Source: a bacterium
Lineage (GTDB): Bacteria; Gemmatimonadota; Glassbacteria; GWA2-58-10
NCBI GenBank assembly: GCA_021372515.1
Contig: JAJFUG010000081.1
Span: 1-46,535, forward strand
DNA: 46,535 nucleotides
Reading direction: 5' to 3'
Shown here: in pieces, positions 17,670 to 26,488 of the stretch
Position numbering within the stretch: the first letter of the stretch is position 1
Layout: each line of letters opens with the position of its first letter
Translations under genes and position numbers: made by a program
The notes under the pieces: model-generated
Seen by the model: the letters and a program-made list of their open reading frames with translations, nothing else
Database searches by the model: none
What the model was told of the DNA's origin: nothing

Positions 17670-18428
17670 TCAACTGCCGGCCGGGGTCCCGAAATGTTCC
17701 AGCTCCTGGATGGTCAGGTCGAAATTCGTGTAGATGCCGTCATCCGTCCCGGCCTCGGCCTTGCGCTGCTCGGCCATCCGCTTCAACTCGGGCAGGAAAC
17801 GGCGGAACGAGTCCACGTTGTCGGCGCTCAACACCTCCATCACGCCCACGGACACGTAGGAGCAAAGCTCGATATCCCCGCCGTTGGCTTCCAGTATATC
17901 CGTGAAAGCCTTCACCACCTGCGGCGTTGCCTCCCCGTGGCCGAACGAGGCCAGGGTGATCGGGATGCTCAGGCGCAGGTCGCGGTCTGTGGCCGGGTCG
18001 GTGAGAAGAGCCACCAGGATCGGCACGCTGCTGGTGTCGCAGACCTCGCCCACGGCGTAGAGCACGGTCTCGCGCAGGAGGTAGTCCGTGGCCGTGGTGA
18101 GCAGGCGGTTCAGCGCCGGGGCCGAGGACTTGTCCTTGAGGAACCCCAGGGCGCTGACCATGGCGATCCGCACGTTCGGATCGGGGTCATCCAGGTGCGC
18201 GGTCAGCAGCTCCGCGTGCTTGAGGCTGTATAAAGTGCGTATGGTCGAGTCCCGCTGCAGAGGCGTGCCGCTGCGCAGCACCTCCAGGCCGCTGGTCACC
18301 ATCGCGGTTTCCTTTTTAAGCTGCGGGTCGCGCGGACCGCAGGCCAGCGCCAGAACCACCGCCGAAACCAGCAGGGACACCGGGGCAGGACCGGTTTTCT
18401 TCGCGGAAAAGAGTCTTAATACAGACAT
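17670..18428 (-). CDS. HEAT-repeat lipoprotein
   Basis: 252 residues from the ATG at 18428, chosen because GAGGGAG precedes it and it starts a good lipoprotein signal: basic residues, a hydrophobic stretch, then the lipobox VLALAC. The mature part is built of HEAT-like alpha repeats of ~35 residues (LLTAHLDDPDPNVRIAMVSALGFLKDKSSAPALNRLLT; VPILVALLTDPATDRDLRLSIPITLASFG). Such repeats make a curved protein-binding surface. It is probably exported and anchored to a membrane. The neighbours are pyrimidine genes and a small membrane protein; no functional link is obvious. I cannot assign a specific role. Confidence 0.82.
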   Translation of the reverse strand: MSVLRLFSAKKTGPAPVSLLVSAVVLALACGPRDPQLKKETAMVTSGLEVLRSGTPLQRDSTIRTLYSLKHAELLTAHLDDPDPNVRIAMVSALGFLKDKSSAPALNRLLTTATDYLLRETVLYAVGEVCDTSSVPILVALLTDPATDRDLRLSIPITLASFGHGEATPQVVKAFTDILEANGGDIELCSYVSVGVMEVLSADNVDSFRRFLPELKRMAEQRKAEAGTDDGIYTNFDLTIQELEHFGTPAGS

Positions 18429-18487
18429 AATCTCCCTCAATGCTGTCGCATGAACGGCAGAGCGCCTGATATAAGCGCCGCCCGGAT

Positions 18488-18646
18488 TCATTTGAAAAAC
18501 GGATGGTCGAACCAGCCCCAGCCGAACACCTCGCTCAGCGCGGCCAGGGTCAGAAGCAGCGCGTAAAGCCCGAAAAACACCAGTGGCAGGCCGGGCCGGG
18601 CGGGGTTCCTCTCCCCCTCCGGCTGGCTGTCGGCTCCAGCGTCCAT
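18488..18646 (-). CDS. Small single-pass membrane protein, 52 residues
   Basis: Reading from the ATG at 18646 gives a hydrophilic N-terminus (DAGADSQPEGERNPARPG), one strongly hydrophobic helix (LPLVFFGLYALLLTLAALSEVFG) and an aromatic end WGWFDHPFFK. The ATG lies one base after the pyrC stop, and a G-rich ribosome site is inside the end of pyrC, so translation is probably coupled. A longer in-frame reading runs back into pyrC but that part is arginine/tryptophan-rich shadow sequence. The short aromatic C-terminus is like those of uncharacterised small membrane proteins. No function is assigned. Confidence 0.68.
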   Translation of the reverse strand: MDAGADSQPEGERNPARPGLPLVFFGLYALLLTLAALSEVFGWGWFDHPFFK

Positions 18647-18647
18647 C

Positions 18648-19934
<1,287 letters not shown>

Positions 19935-19970
19935 AAGGCACCTGCCTTTCCTCGCAGAACGTTCAAGGGT

Positions 19971-20927
19971 CTATTCGCGCATCGAGGCGGCCTCGGCCGC
20001 GCCAGCGGGCTTGCCGCCCGCCAGAAGGAACAGCACCGCCATGCGGATCGCCACGCCGTTGGTGACCTGCTTGAGGATCACCTGCTGCGGCCCGTCCGCC
20101 ACGTCGCTGTCGATCTCCACGCCGCGGTTCATCGGCCCGGGGTGCAGGATCAGGATATCGTGCCCGGCGGCCCTGAGACGGCGGGTGGTCACGCCGTAAA
20201 TGCGGTTGTACTCCTGGAGCGAGGGGAACATGTTCGACTGCATGCGCTCGAGCTGGATGCGCAGGACGTTGATCACATCGCACTCGGCCAGGACATCCTC
20301 CACCCGCGGGTAGACTTTGACCCCCAGCTCGCGGACATGGCCCGGCACCAGGGTCGGCGGGCCGCACACCCCCACCTCGGCCCCCATCTTGCGCAGGCCC
20401 CAGATGTTGGAGCGGGCCACCCGGCTGTGGGTGATGTCGCCGATGATCCCCACCTTGAGCCCGGCCAGGCGTCCGAACCGCTCACGCATGGTGAGCATGT
20501 CGAGCAGACCCTGGGTCGGGTGCTCATGCCAGCCGTCCCCGGCGTTGATCACGTTCGAGTCGATACGCTCGGACAGGAAACGCGGCGCGCCCGAGGCCCC
20601 GTGGCGGATCACCACCATGTCGATCTTCATCGCTTCGAGGTTGCGCGCAGTGTCGACCAGGGTCTCACCCTTGACCACGCTGCTCTGGGAGGTGGAGATG
20701 TTGATCGTATCGGCGCTGAGACGTTTCTCGGCGAACTCGAAGGAAGTGCGGGTGCGGGTGCTGGGTTCGAAGAAGAGGTTGACGATTGTCTTGCCACGCA
20801 GAACGGGGACTTTCTTGATCTGTCGCTCGCTGATTTCCTTGAAGGGCACGGCGGTGTCCAGGATCATCTGGATTTCTTCCGCCGTAAGTTCCTCCAGGCC
20901 TAAGAGATGCTTGCGGTTGAATAGCAT
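19971..20927 (-). CDS. pyrB: Aspartate carbamoyltransferase catalytic subunit
   Basis: 318 residues; joins carbamoyl phosphate and aspartate to give N-carbamoyl-aspartate. The carbamoyl-phosphate motif STRTRTS is at about 56-62, HPTQGLLD at about 136-143, and the aspartate-binding region near [19 protein letters not shown] and HPGPMNRG. No pyrI-like regulatory subunit gene is adjacent, as is usual for PyrR-regulated operons. The ATG at 20927 has AAGG six bases upstream. It sits between pyrR (63 bases upstream) and pyrC. Confidence 0.96.
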   Translation of the reverse strand: MLFNRKHLLGLEELTAEEIQMILDTAVPFKEISERQIKKVPVLRGKTIVNLFFEPSTRTRTSFEFAEKRLSADTINISTSQSSVVKGETLVDTARNLEAMKIDMVVIRHGASGAPRFLSERIDSNVINAGDGWHEHPTQGLLDMLTMRERFGRLAGLKVGIIGDITHSRVARSNIWGLRKMGAEVGVCGPPTLVPGHVRELGVKVYPRVEDVLAECDVINVLRIQLERMQSNMFPSLQEYNRIYGVTTRRLRAAGHDILILHPGPMNRGVEIDSDVADGPQQVILKQVTNGVAIRMAVLFLLAGGKPAGAAEAASMRE

Positions 20928-20990
20928 GCAAGACCTTCTGCGGACAGGGTTGAAAGAAACGGCAACGGAAAACCAGGGCTTGCCTGACGG

Positions 20991-21536
20991 TCAAACCGGC
21001 CGGATCCAGACACCGTCGGCCCCGTCCACCTCCCTGACCTTGACCACCACCTCCTCGTTCTGCGCGGAGGCGACAGTCTTGCCGACAATGTCCGCCTGGA
21101 TCGGCAGCTCGCGGTGTCCTCGGTCGACCAGCACGGCCAGTTGGATACGCGCCGGGCGGCCGAAATCCACCAGGGCGTCCAGGGCCGAGCGTACGGTGCG
21201 GCCGGTGAACAGAACATCATCCACCAGCACCACGTGCAGGCCGGTGATATCGCTGGGCAGGTCGGTGCTGCGCACCAGGGGTTGGACAGCCACATGACGG
21301 AGGTCATCGCGGTACAGGGTGATGTCCAGCTTTCCGGTGGGCACCCGCACCTCCTCGGCCTGCTGGATGCACTGGACCAGACGCTCGGCCAGGTTCACCC
21401 CGCGGGTCTGTATCCCGACCACCAGCAGCGACTCGGTGCCCTGGTTCTGCTCCACGATCTCATCGGCCATGCGTTTGAGCGTGCGCTCGATCATCTTGGC
21501 GTCGAGCACCAGCCTGTCTCTGGATGGGGAGTTCAT
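20991..21536 (-). CDS. pyrR: PyrR, pyrimidine operon regulator / uracil phosphoribosyltransferase
   Basis: 181 residues from the ATG at 21536, with AGAGG five bases upstream. The PRPP-binding motif is [13 protein letters not shown], and DRGHRELPI with GKTVAS are PyrR-specific segments. In Bacillus PyrR binds a leader RNA loop when UMP or UTP is high and causes early transcription stop; in mycobacteria it blocks translation. It also has weak uracil phosphoribosyltransferase activity. As first gene of pyrR-pyrB-pyrC it probably controls the whole operon. A possible binding loop lies about 170 bases upstream. Confidence 0.95.
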   Translation of the reverse strand: MNSPSRDRLVLDAKMIERTLKRMADEIVEQNQGTESLLVVGIQTRGVNLAERLVQCIQQAEEVRVPTGKLDITLYRDDLRHVAVQPLVRSTDLPSDITGLHVVLVDDVLFTGRTVRSALDALVDFGRPARIQLAVLVDRGHRELPIQADIVGKTVASAQNEEVVVKVREVDGADGVWIRPV

Positions 21537-21621
21537 CACGACCTCTGGCAAAAGCTTGAATGAAGCTTAACGTCCCGTATATCGCGCGGCTGCCGCTCAC
21601 GAACAGCGGTTGCACCAACGG

Positions 21622-21653
21622 TTGAATGTACCGAGATTCAAAGCGCTTCGCAA
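21622..21653 (-). promoter_or_regulatory. Candidate pyr operon promoter with overlapping palindrome
   Basis: On the minus strand TTGCGA (21648-21653) and TACATT (21625-21630) are 17 bases apart; each matches four of six sigma-70 consensus bases. A perfect inverted repeat TTGAAT/ATTCAA with an eight-base spacer (21622-21641) overlaps the -10 and the spacer, as an operator would. If this is the start site, the pyrR leader is about 80 bases long and does not include the hairpin at 21672-21724. Assignment is by eye only. Confidence 0.4.
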
Positions 21654-21671
21654 CATAAAACTGGGCATTCC

Positions 21672-21724
21672 CGAAAAGACCCTCCAGCGGGGCGTACTGC
21701 CCACCTCACCGGAAGGTCTTTTCG
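21672..21724 (-). terminator. Long hairpin after TPR gene; possible terminator or PyrR leader element
   Basis: A 14-base stem (arms 21672-21685 and 21711-21724, one G-U pair on the minus-strand RNA) begins CGAAAAGACC and closes GGTCTTTTCG, with a smaller GGGC/GCCC hairpin inside. An A-rich start and T-rich end on both strands fit an intrinsic terminator for the TPR gene that stops at 21776. Within it the minus strand reads TCCGGTGAGGT (21703-21713), which fits the PyrR-binding core UCCNGNGAGGY. The two readings compete for the same bases. Confidence 0.6.
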
Positions 21725-21775
21725 TCAGTTCAATTCCAGCGTTCGCAAAGCCGAGGCCACCGAACCCGCAGCAGC

Positions 21776-22912
21776 CTACTTCTTACCCGCGTCGCTCGCC
21801 TTGAGCGCCTCAGCCTCTTTGAACACCTCGACGCCCTTTTCCTTGTTGCCAACCTTCACGTAAGCCACGCCCAGGTTCTGCAGGGTCGGGTAATCGCGCT
21901 GGCAACCGTTCTTCATCATGCCCTCGATGGTCTCGATCACTTTCGGCCAGTTTTCGAGGTTGATATAGGTGTAATAGAGCTGGGTCGCGGCCTCGCAATC
22001 GTTAGGAGTTTCCTCCAGCACGCTGGTGTAAGCGCCCGCGGCCTTGTGCAGGAACTCGGCCGCCTTGTCCTTGGAGGCCTGGTCCTCTTTCTTGGACAGG
22101 CCCATGTAAATCTGGTAGTAGCAACTGGCGGCGTTGAAATAATCGGCGGCGCCCAACTCGGCCCCGGCATCGGAGAGCATGGTGTCGAAGATACGGGCGG
22201 CGGCTTCGAAATCCTGGCGGGTCATGTACAGGGTGACCAGGCGTTCCTTGATCTGAGAGTCATCCGGGTTGTTTTCCAGGCATTTTTCGTAAATCCCGAT
22301 CGCCTCGTCTTCCTTGCCGGCGATCGTATAGGCCTGAGCCAGGTTCTTGATGAACGTTTCGTTGGTCGGATCGAGCTCCAGCGCTTTCTTGAACGAATCG
22401 ATGGAACCCTCGTACAGGATCTTGGCGCTGTCCGGCTTCGGGGGCTGGGCCTCATCGAAGGCGCGTCCGCTCTCGAGCTGCGCCACACCCAGGTTGGCCC
22501 AGCTTTCCTTGCGGTCTGGATTGATCTTGTTGGCCAGGACATACTTGTCGATGGCGATGTCATAGCGCTTCTGCTGCAGCAGCGCCGAACCTTCCTTGAC
22601 GAACGACGACCAGTGGAAGTCGCGCCACTTCTCGATCTCTTTCTTCAGTTCCTTGTCCGGATTGAGAGTGAGCGCCTTGCTGAAATTATCGCCCGCAGGG
22701 GCCCATTTGGCCGTGCCGGCATAGGCCCGGCCCAGGTAGTAGTACAGCTCGGGATCGTTCGGATACTCGGCTTTGCTGTCCTCAAGGACCTTTATCGCCT
22801 CATCGTACTTTTTGGCCTTGATTCTCACCTTTGCTCCGGTCACCACGGGGGAGGATGCCACTGTGAACATCCAGACCACGGCCAGCGACAGGACTACGAT
22901 CAGCTTGCGCAT
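21776..22912 (-). CDS. Exported TPR-repeat protein
   Basis: 378 residues from the ATG at 22912 (AAGGAT six bases upstream). A signal peptide at about 1-24 (LIVVLSLAVVWMFTVASS) leads into tetratricopeptide repeats along most of the protein, for example VRIKAKKYDEAIKVLEDSKAEYPND, DPELYYYLGRAYAGTAKWAPAGDNF and FIKNLAQAYTIAGKEDEAIGIYEKCLENNPDD. It is probably periplasmic and protein-binding. It has its own promoter and a ~200-base leader, and ends before a strong hairpin, so it is a single-gene unit. The partner is unknown. Confidence 0.88.
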   Translation of the reverse strand: MRKLIVVLSLAVVWMFTVASSPVVTGAKVRIKAKKYDEAIKVLEDSKAEYPNDPELYYYLGRAYAGTAKWAPAGDNFSKALTLNPDKELKKEIEKWRDFHWSSFVKEGSALLQQKRYDIAIDKYVLANKINPDRKESWANLGVAQLESGRAFDEAQPPKPDSAKILYEGSIDSFKKALELDPTNETFIKNLAQAYTIAGKEDEAIGIYEKCLENNPDDSQIKERLVTLYMTRQDFEAAARIFDTMLSDAGAELGAADYFNAASCYYQIYMGLSKKEDQASKDKAAEFLHKAAGAYTSVLEETPNDCEAATQLYYTYINLENWPKVIETIEGMMKNGCQRDYPTLQNLGVAYVKVGNKEKGVEVFKEAEALKASDAGKK

Positions 22913-23239
22913 TTTGTTATCCTTTCTTCCAGCGATTGTAATGATTCCGGGCTTTTGCAGGCCAGGTACATTCCCCCTAAAATAATCCCAGCCTGACATA
23001 TTTCATCACATCCACAAGGAGAAATCTTCAGACCGTGGCAGCAAACCTGGCGGCAGTCACCGTCAGGTAAGACATTCCGCACAAAAGACATCCAAATGCC
23101 AAACCTGTAAACAATAAACTTAAAGATACTTTTCACCTTACTACCAGTCAAGGAAAAAGCTTTTCCACGGTCCCAGGCCGCCTTCTCGGCAATCTTCCGC
23201 TTCACTCATTCTGTTTGACCGCCCGGACTGGAATTTTCT
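22913..23239 (-). other. Non-coding stretch: promoter and structured leader of the TPR gene
   Basis: No convincing gene. A 101-codon open frame here (22900-23205) overlaps the TPR start and has no family-like sequence. The stretch holds the TPR promoter at 23123-23151 and, on the leader RNA, a hairpin with arms ACCTG/CAGGT (23045-23068) enclosing CGG/CCG. I do not recognise a known riboswitch class. Confidence 0.6.
23123..23151 (-). promoter_or_regulatory. Sigma-70-like promoter of the TPR gene
   Basis: Minus strand: TTGACT (23146-23151), a 17-base spacer, then TATCTT (23123-23128). Five of six and four of six bases match the consensus, with ideal spacing, in an AT-rich patch of otherwise GC-rich DNA. 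Transcription would start near 23116, giving a leader of about 200 bases. Confidence 0.6.
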
Positions 23240-24004
23240 TCAATTAATGCCGGCAGCCCCTTCTTCCGCGGACAGCGAACCGCTTACGTCGGTAAACCAG
23301 AGACCCTCCTCGCGCGTTTCTCCGACCCCCGGCGCGGGGTCGCGCGGCTTGCCACGGCTGTCCCAGACACCCGGCCTGAAACCCTGTCCCTCCAGGGTGA
23401 CATAGATATCGGCCAGACCGGCCAGGGGGGCCGGTTCGGCGGCGGCTGCCACCACCACTGCCCCGCCGCGGCAGGCAGCCGCCAGGAAACGCAGCACCTC
23501 CCCACCGCTGACTCCATCCAGGCAGGCCAGGGGCTCATCGCAGAGCCAGAGCCCGGGACTGGCCGCAGCCTGGGAGGCCAGCAGCAGCAGGCGCCGCTCG
23601 GCTGAACTCAGCTCCCAGACCGAGCGCGGAAGAAGGCCGGCGAAAAATTCCCGCAACCACTGCGGAGGGGCAGCCTCTCGCTCGCCCGACTCGGAGACGG
23701 CGAAAGACAGCTCCTCCTCCACCGTGGCGCCGGCGAATATTTCCGCGCCCTGGGGAGGCAGGTAGGCGCGACGGAACCCGGCCGGGTCGACACGGCCCGA
23801 CAGGGCACCCGCTTTCAACACGGCCCTGGAGGCTTTCCCGCTGTCCAGACCGGACAGGGAACGCAGCAGAGCGCTCCGCAGCGAGGCGCTCCCGCCGCAG
23901 AGCAGAGTAAACTTGCCTTCCGCTGCCGGAATCACTTCCGCGGAAATAGTACCGTTCCTGTCCACCGCCTCAGCCAGAAAAAACATACCTTTGTGCTCCA
24001 GCAT
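23240..24004 (-). CDS. Degenerate ABC-type ATPase-like protein (orphan)
   Basis: 254 residues from the ATG at 24004, preceded by GGTGGTGAG. The layout is that of an ABC ATPase, closest to the energy-coupling (EcfA/CbiO) type in its Q-loop region, YLPPQGAEIFAGATVEEELSF. The key motifs are damaged. The P-loop reads CGGSASLRSALL, with Leu-Arg where Gly-Lys is expected. The signature is LSSAERR instead of LSGGQ. The switch histidine is absent (VVVAAAAEPAPL). Walker B is kept (LWLCDEPLACLD). ATP hydrolysis is therefore doubtful; it may bind nucleotide poorly or act as a regulator. No transporter gene adjoins. A longer in-frame extension to 24202 lacks family sequence. Confidence 0.72.
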   Translation of the reverse strand: MLEHKGMFFLAEAVDRNGTISAEVIPAAEGKFTLLCGGSASLRSALLRSLSGLDSGKASRAVLKAGALSGRVDPAGFRRAYLPPQGAEIFAGATVEEELSFAVSESGEREAAPPQWLREFFAGLLPRSVWELSSAERRLLLLASQAAASPGLWLCDEPLACLDGVSGGEVLRFLAAACRGGAVVVAAAAEPAPLAGLADIYVTLEGQGFRPGVWDSRGKPRDPAPGVGETREEGLWFTDVSGSLSAEEGAAGIN

Positions 24005-24583
24005 CTCACCACCACCCTTTCCCGTTAGCCATCCACCCCTCTGTTGCAGATTCGGCCGACCGCAGTCCCCGAAACATTCCCTCGAAACGCACGAGCGCCA
24101 CGAGTCGCTCTCCCAATTTTTTACGGTCCGTCGTTGAAGATACAGTCCCCGGAACCCCTCGCCTGTAATCCGGGCGGCTGGTCCTGAATACAATATAGTC
24201 ATCCCCGGGTTTGAACAGTAAAGTCTTGCCGCGTTGGGTTTTTTGTCATGATTGTGTGCAGATGTCCAGAGGGCTTCGCTCTCAGATCCAACGTAACCGG
24301 CTCATCGAGTTCGTATTTGCAACCGAGAGCGCCCGGAAAAGCCCGGCCGCGACCCGGTGCGAGATGACCGGAGAGCCGAAATTATTCTTGACTTTTATAA
24401 TTAGTCCGCTATCATATAATTAGCGTTTCTAACGCTATGTGTACTAAACGCCCAGTGCAAGGATGTTCCACTGATTGTATAATTCAGTCGGACCGTTGCG
24501 CCGTCGCGGGAAGGCGCCTGTTGTTCAATTTTGAGGAAAAGGTTATTCTTCAAATATTTCTGTTGCTACGCAGGAGGCGCTCT
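24005..24583. other. Divergent intergenic region between the ABC-like gene and the first secreted paralog
   Basis: 579 bases without a supported gene. Open frames extending either flanking gene lack family-like sequence. It carries the plus-strand promoter at 24388-24415, the palindrome at 24421-24437 and a ~160-base leader ending in AGGAGG. The segment 24380-24430 is much richer in A and T than its surroundings. A TATATT at 24194-24199 on the minus strand could belong to a promoter for the ABC-like gene, but no good -35 goes with it. Confidence 0.5.
24388..24437 (+). promoter_or_regulatory. Sigma-70-like promoter with palindrome at the start site
   Basis: TTGACT (24388-24393), a 16-base spacer and TATCAT (24410-24415), each five of six to consensus. 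Directly after it, where transcription should begin, is a perfect inverted repeat TAGCGTT/AACGCTA with a three-base loop (24421-24437). It may be an operator or a 5'-end stem-loop. The downstream gene starts at 24584. Confidence 0.62.
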
Positions 24584-24988
24584 ATGAGAGGGTTTGGCTC
24601 ATTTTTATTCCTGTCGATCCTGCTGGCCTCGAGCCTGATGGCTCAGGATAAGGAACTTAAAGGAAGCTTCGGGGTGGTGATAGCCGAAAATTTCGTCAAA
24701 TTCAACTACACCATCTCCTACCTGGGCGATTCGGCCCAGCCCGACAACCTGGCGTTCAGAATCAGCTTCGATGATACGAAGGGTTTCAATCTCGCCGGCG
24801 AGATCACCGAAGCCGAGACCCAGCTTAAAAACCTGAAAAACCAGTCCCTCCAGGGTAAAGTCCAGCGGGAAAGCGCCGCCAGCGCACTCCTGCTGTTCCC
24901 CAAAGACGCAAGTTTCGACCTCAAGGGCAAGACCAAGCTATATACCGAAATCAAAGGCTACAAGCTGAAGAAAGATTTCACTCTGTAA
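24584..24988 (+). CDS. Small secreted protein, paralog 1 (unknown function)
   Basis: 134 residues from an ATG with AGGAGG six bases upstream. A signal peptide (MRGFGSFLFLSILLASSLMA, cut before QDKE) leads to a 114-residue mature protein of alternating beta-like stretches: GSFGVVIAENFVKFNYTISYLG, NLAFRISFDDTKGFNLAGEI and a lysine-rich end (KGYKLKKDFTL). It has no cysteine in the mature part and no lipobox. By hand count, 83 of 114 mature residues are identical to the protein at 26045-26449. I do not recognise the family. The strong promoter and ribosome site suggest high expression; the predicted site is periplasm or outside the cell. Confidence 0.78.
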   Translation: MRGFGSFLFLSILLASSLMAQDKELKGSFGVVIAENFVKFNYTISYLGDSAQPDNLAFRISFDDTKGFNLAGEITEAETQLKNLKNQSLQGKVQRESAASALLLFPKDASFDLKGKTKLYTEIKGYKLKKDFTL

Positions 24989-25053
24989 AACCGCTCCTGC
25001 CGCAGGGATAAGTTGTCAGTCCGAGACCGCCACCGGCAGATCAGCTGTCTTTG

Positions 25054-25089
25054 AAAGGGCTGGTCCTCGCTCAAGAGGTTCAGCCCTTT
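25054..25089 (+). terminator. Probable terminator after the first secreted paralog
   Basis: Nine-base stem AAAGGGCTG/CAGCCCTTT (25054-25062 and 25081-25089) enclosing a second CCTC/GAGG stem. The T-run is only three bases, so it may stop transcription only in part and allow read-through into the response regulator gene 37 bases further on. Confidence 0.5.
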
Positions 25090-25125
25090 GCATATCCATT
25101 TGCCGTCGATCCACCGAGGACTTCC

Positions 25126-25530
25126 ATGCCCGCACACCAGAGGATTCTTGTGGTGGAGGACGATCCGCTGGTACGGCAGAGTTTCGTGCGCCTGATCGCG
25201 GAGGAGCACTACGAGGTTCACAGCGCCGGAAGTTGCCGCGAGGGCCTGGTCATGATCAAGGAAAATCGCTTCGACCTGATCCTGACCGATATCCGCCTGG
25301 GCGATGACAACGGGCTGAAAATCCTGGCCCAGGCCAAGAAACTGGACCCCCGGGTGGTGGTGTTCATGATAACCGGGTTCAGCTCGATGGACAGTATGAA
25401 ACGCGCCATGCGCAAGGGAGCCGAGGACTATATAGTCAAACCGGTCGACACCGAGCTGTTACTGATGAAAATCAAGAATGTGCTGGAGCGCCAGAGCGGC
25501 CGCAACCTTCCCGGCCAGGCCCCCGCCTGA
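25126..25530 (+). CDS. Single-domain response regulator (CheY-like receiver)
   Basis: 134 residues, a receiver domain with no output domain. The acidic pocket is EDD at 11-13, the phospho-acceptor is Asp55 (LILTDIRLGDDNG), the switch Thr is in FMITGFSS (about 83), and Lys105 is in DYIVKPVD. The ATG at 25126 with GAGGA five bases upstream is preferred over an ATG 25 codons earlier, because the receiver fold begins right after it (RILVVEDDPLVRQ). No histidine kinase gene is in the window, so it takes phosphate from elsewhere. It sits between the two secreted paralogs on the same strand. Confidence 0.92.
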   Translation: MPAHQRILVVEDDPLVRQSFVRLIAEEHYEVHSAGSCREGLVMIKENRFDLILTDIRLGDDNGLKILAQAKKLDPRVVVFMITGFSSMDSMKRAMRKGAEDYIVKPVDTELLLMKIKNVLERQSGRNLPGQAPA

Positions 25531-26044
25531 ATAGCCGGCTGGAGGAACTCCCCAGGTATTGTGCGGTTGGTCCGGTCACTCCACTACAGATATTGGATTC
25601 GGCGTACGGTTTCGCCCACTGTGGTTGATTTCAGACAGTGAGAGCGGAGACCCGCAGACAGGTGCTCAATTGGGATTCATGCACTTACATTTTCGTGTTC
25701 CCACGGCACAACTTCTGCATTACATTCTGTGGATATTAACCCATAATCTGGATGATTGAGCAGCAATTCCATACCTTTAACGAATTGCCGCCCGCGCTGT
25801 CGCCCCGTAACGGTGTGCGATTTCGCGCAGCGGGAGGAGAGCTTTCAGCAGAAATATGAGCGGATAGCAGGATGGACCCGGCCTTTCAGGGGCCGGCGGA
25901 TTAAGCCGAAAAGGAACGTCTCGGGGAAAGTGGTCGAACCAGTCATTCCGCGACAATGCGGCTGGGCGCAGGCCGGCCCCGGATACTCAGCAGTGATTCA
26001 CGGCCGTTCAATGTACAAATCGCTCTGACAGGAGAGAAAGACCG
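25531..26044 (+). other. Intergenic region before the second secreted paralog
   Basis: 514 bases with no supported gene; short open frames at 25559-25759 and 25756-26028 have no family-like sequence or well-placed ribosome site. It holds an imperfect stem CCCGCGCTG/CAGCGGG (25791-25834) and a hairpin CCGGCC/GGCCGG (25878-25896), so a structured leader is possible. A GG-N10-GC sequence reading CGGCAC...TGCAT (25704-25720) resembles a sigma-54 promoter only weakly. No good sigma-70 promoter was found. Confidence 0.45.
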
Positions 26045-26449
26045 ATGCGCAAGAGTTTGCTCGCAGTAGCCATGTGCGTGCTGTGCGCCGGAAGTCTGCT
26101 GGCGCAGGAAAAGGAAATGAAGGGCAGTTTCGGCGTGGTGATCGCCGAAAATTTCGTCAAGTTCAACTACACAATCACCTACCTGGGTGATGCATACCAG
26201 GGCAACAACCTGGCGTTCCGGCTCAATTTCGACGACACCAAGGGCTTCAATCTCGGCAGCGAGATCAACGAGTCGGAGACCCAGCTCCGGAATCTGAAAA
26301 ACCAGACCCTGCCCGGCAAGGTGCAACGCGAGGGCGCCGGCAGCGCGGTCCTGATCTTCGCCAATGACGGCTCGTTCGACATGAAGAGCAAGACCAAGAT
26401 CCAGACCGAGGTCAAGGGCGTCAAGCTGAAGAAGGATTTCGTGATCTGA
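26045..26449 (+). CDS. Small secreted protein, paralog 2 (unknown function)
   Basis: 134 residues, the same length as its paralog at 24584-24988. Signal peptide MRKSLLAVAMCVLCAGSLLA is followed by QEKEMKGSFGVVIAENFVKF. The mature parts align without a gap; conserved blocks are GSFGVVIAENFVKFNYTI, NLAFR, FDDTKGFNL, ETQL-NLKNQ, GKVQRE and KLKKDF. AGGAGAG lies eight bases before the ATG. The copy differs most in the signal peptide and in the stretch after YLGD. No function is known to me. A strong terminator follows, so it is a single-gene unit. Confidence 0.78.
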   Translation: MRKSLLAVAMCVLCAGSLLAQEKEMKGSFGVVIAENFVKFNYTITYLGDAYQGNNLAFRLNFDDTKGFNLGSEINESETQLRNLKNQTLPGKVQREGAGSAVLIFANDGSFDMKSKTKIQTEVKGVKLKKDFVI

Positions 26450-26488
26450 GCGGCGGGCACAGGCCCGGACACTGCGCGGGAAGCGTCG

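Noticed and set aside
22900-23205. A 101-codon minus-strand frame overlapping the TPR gene start
   Set aside because: It spans the TPR leader, overlaps its ribosome site and has no family-like sequence; a non-coding leader explains the region better.
25704-25720. Sigma-54-like GG-N10-GC sequence
   Set aside because: Only a partial match, more than 300 bases from the gene, and no sigma-54 activator with an AAA+ domain nearby; listed only as a weak resemblance in the region note.
25559-26028. Two short plus-strand frames between the response regulator and paralog 2
   Set aside because: No well-placed ribosome site and no recognisable domain; codon use is unlike the neighbouring genes.
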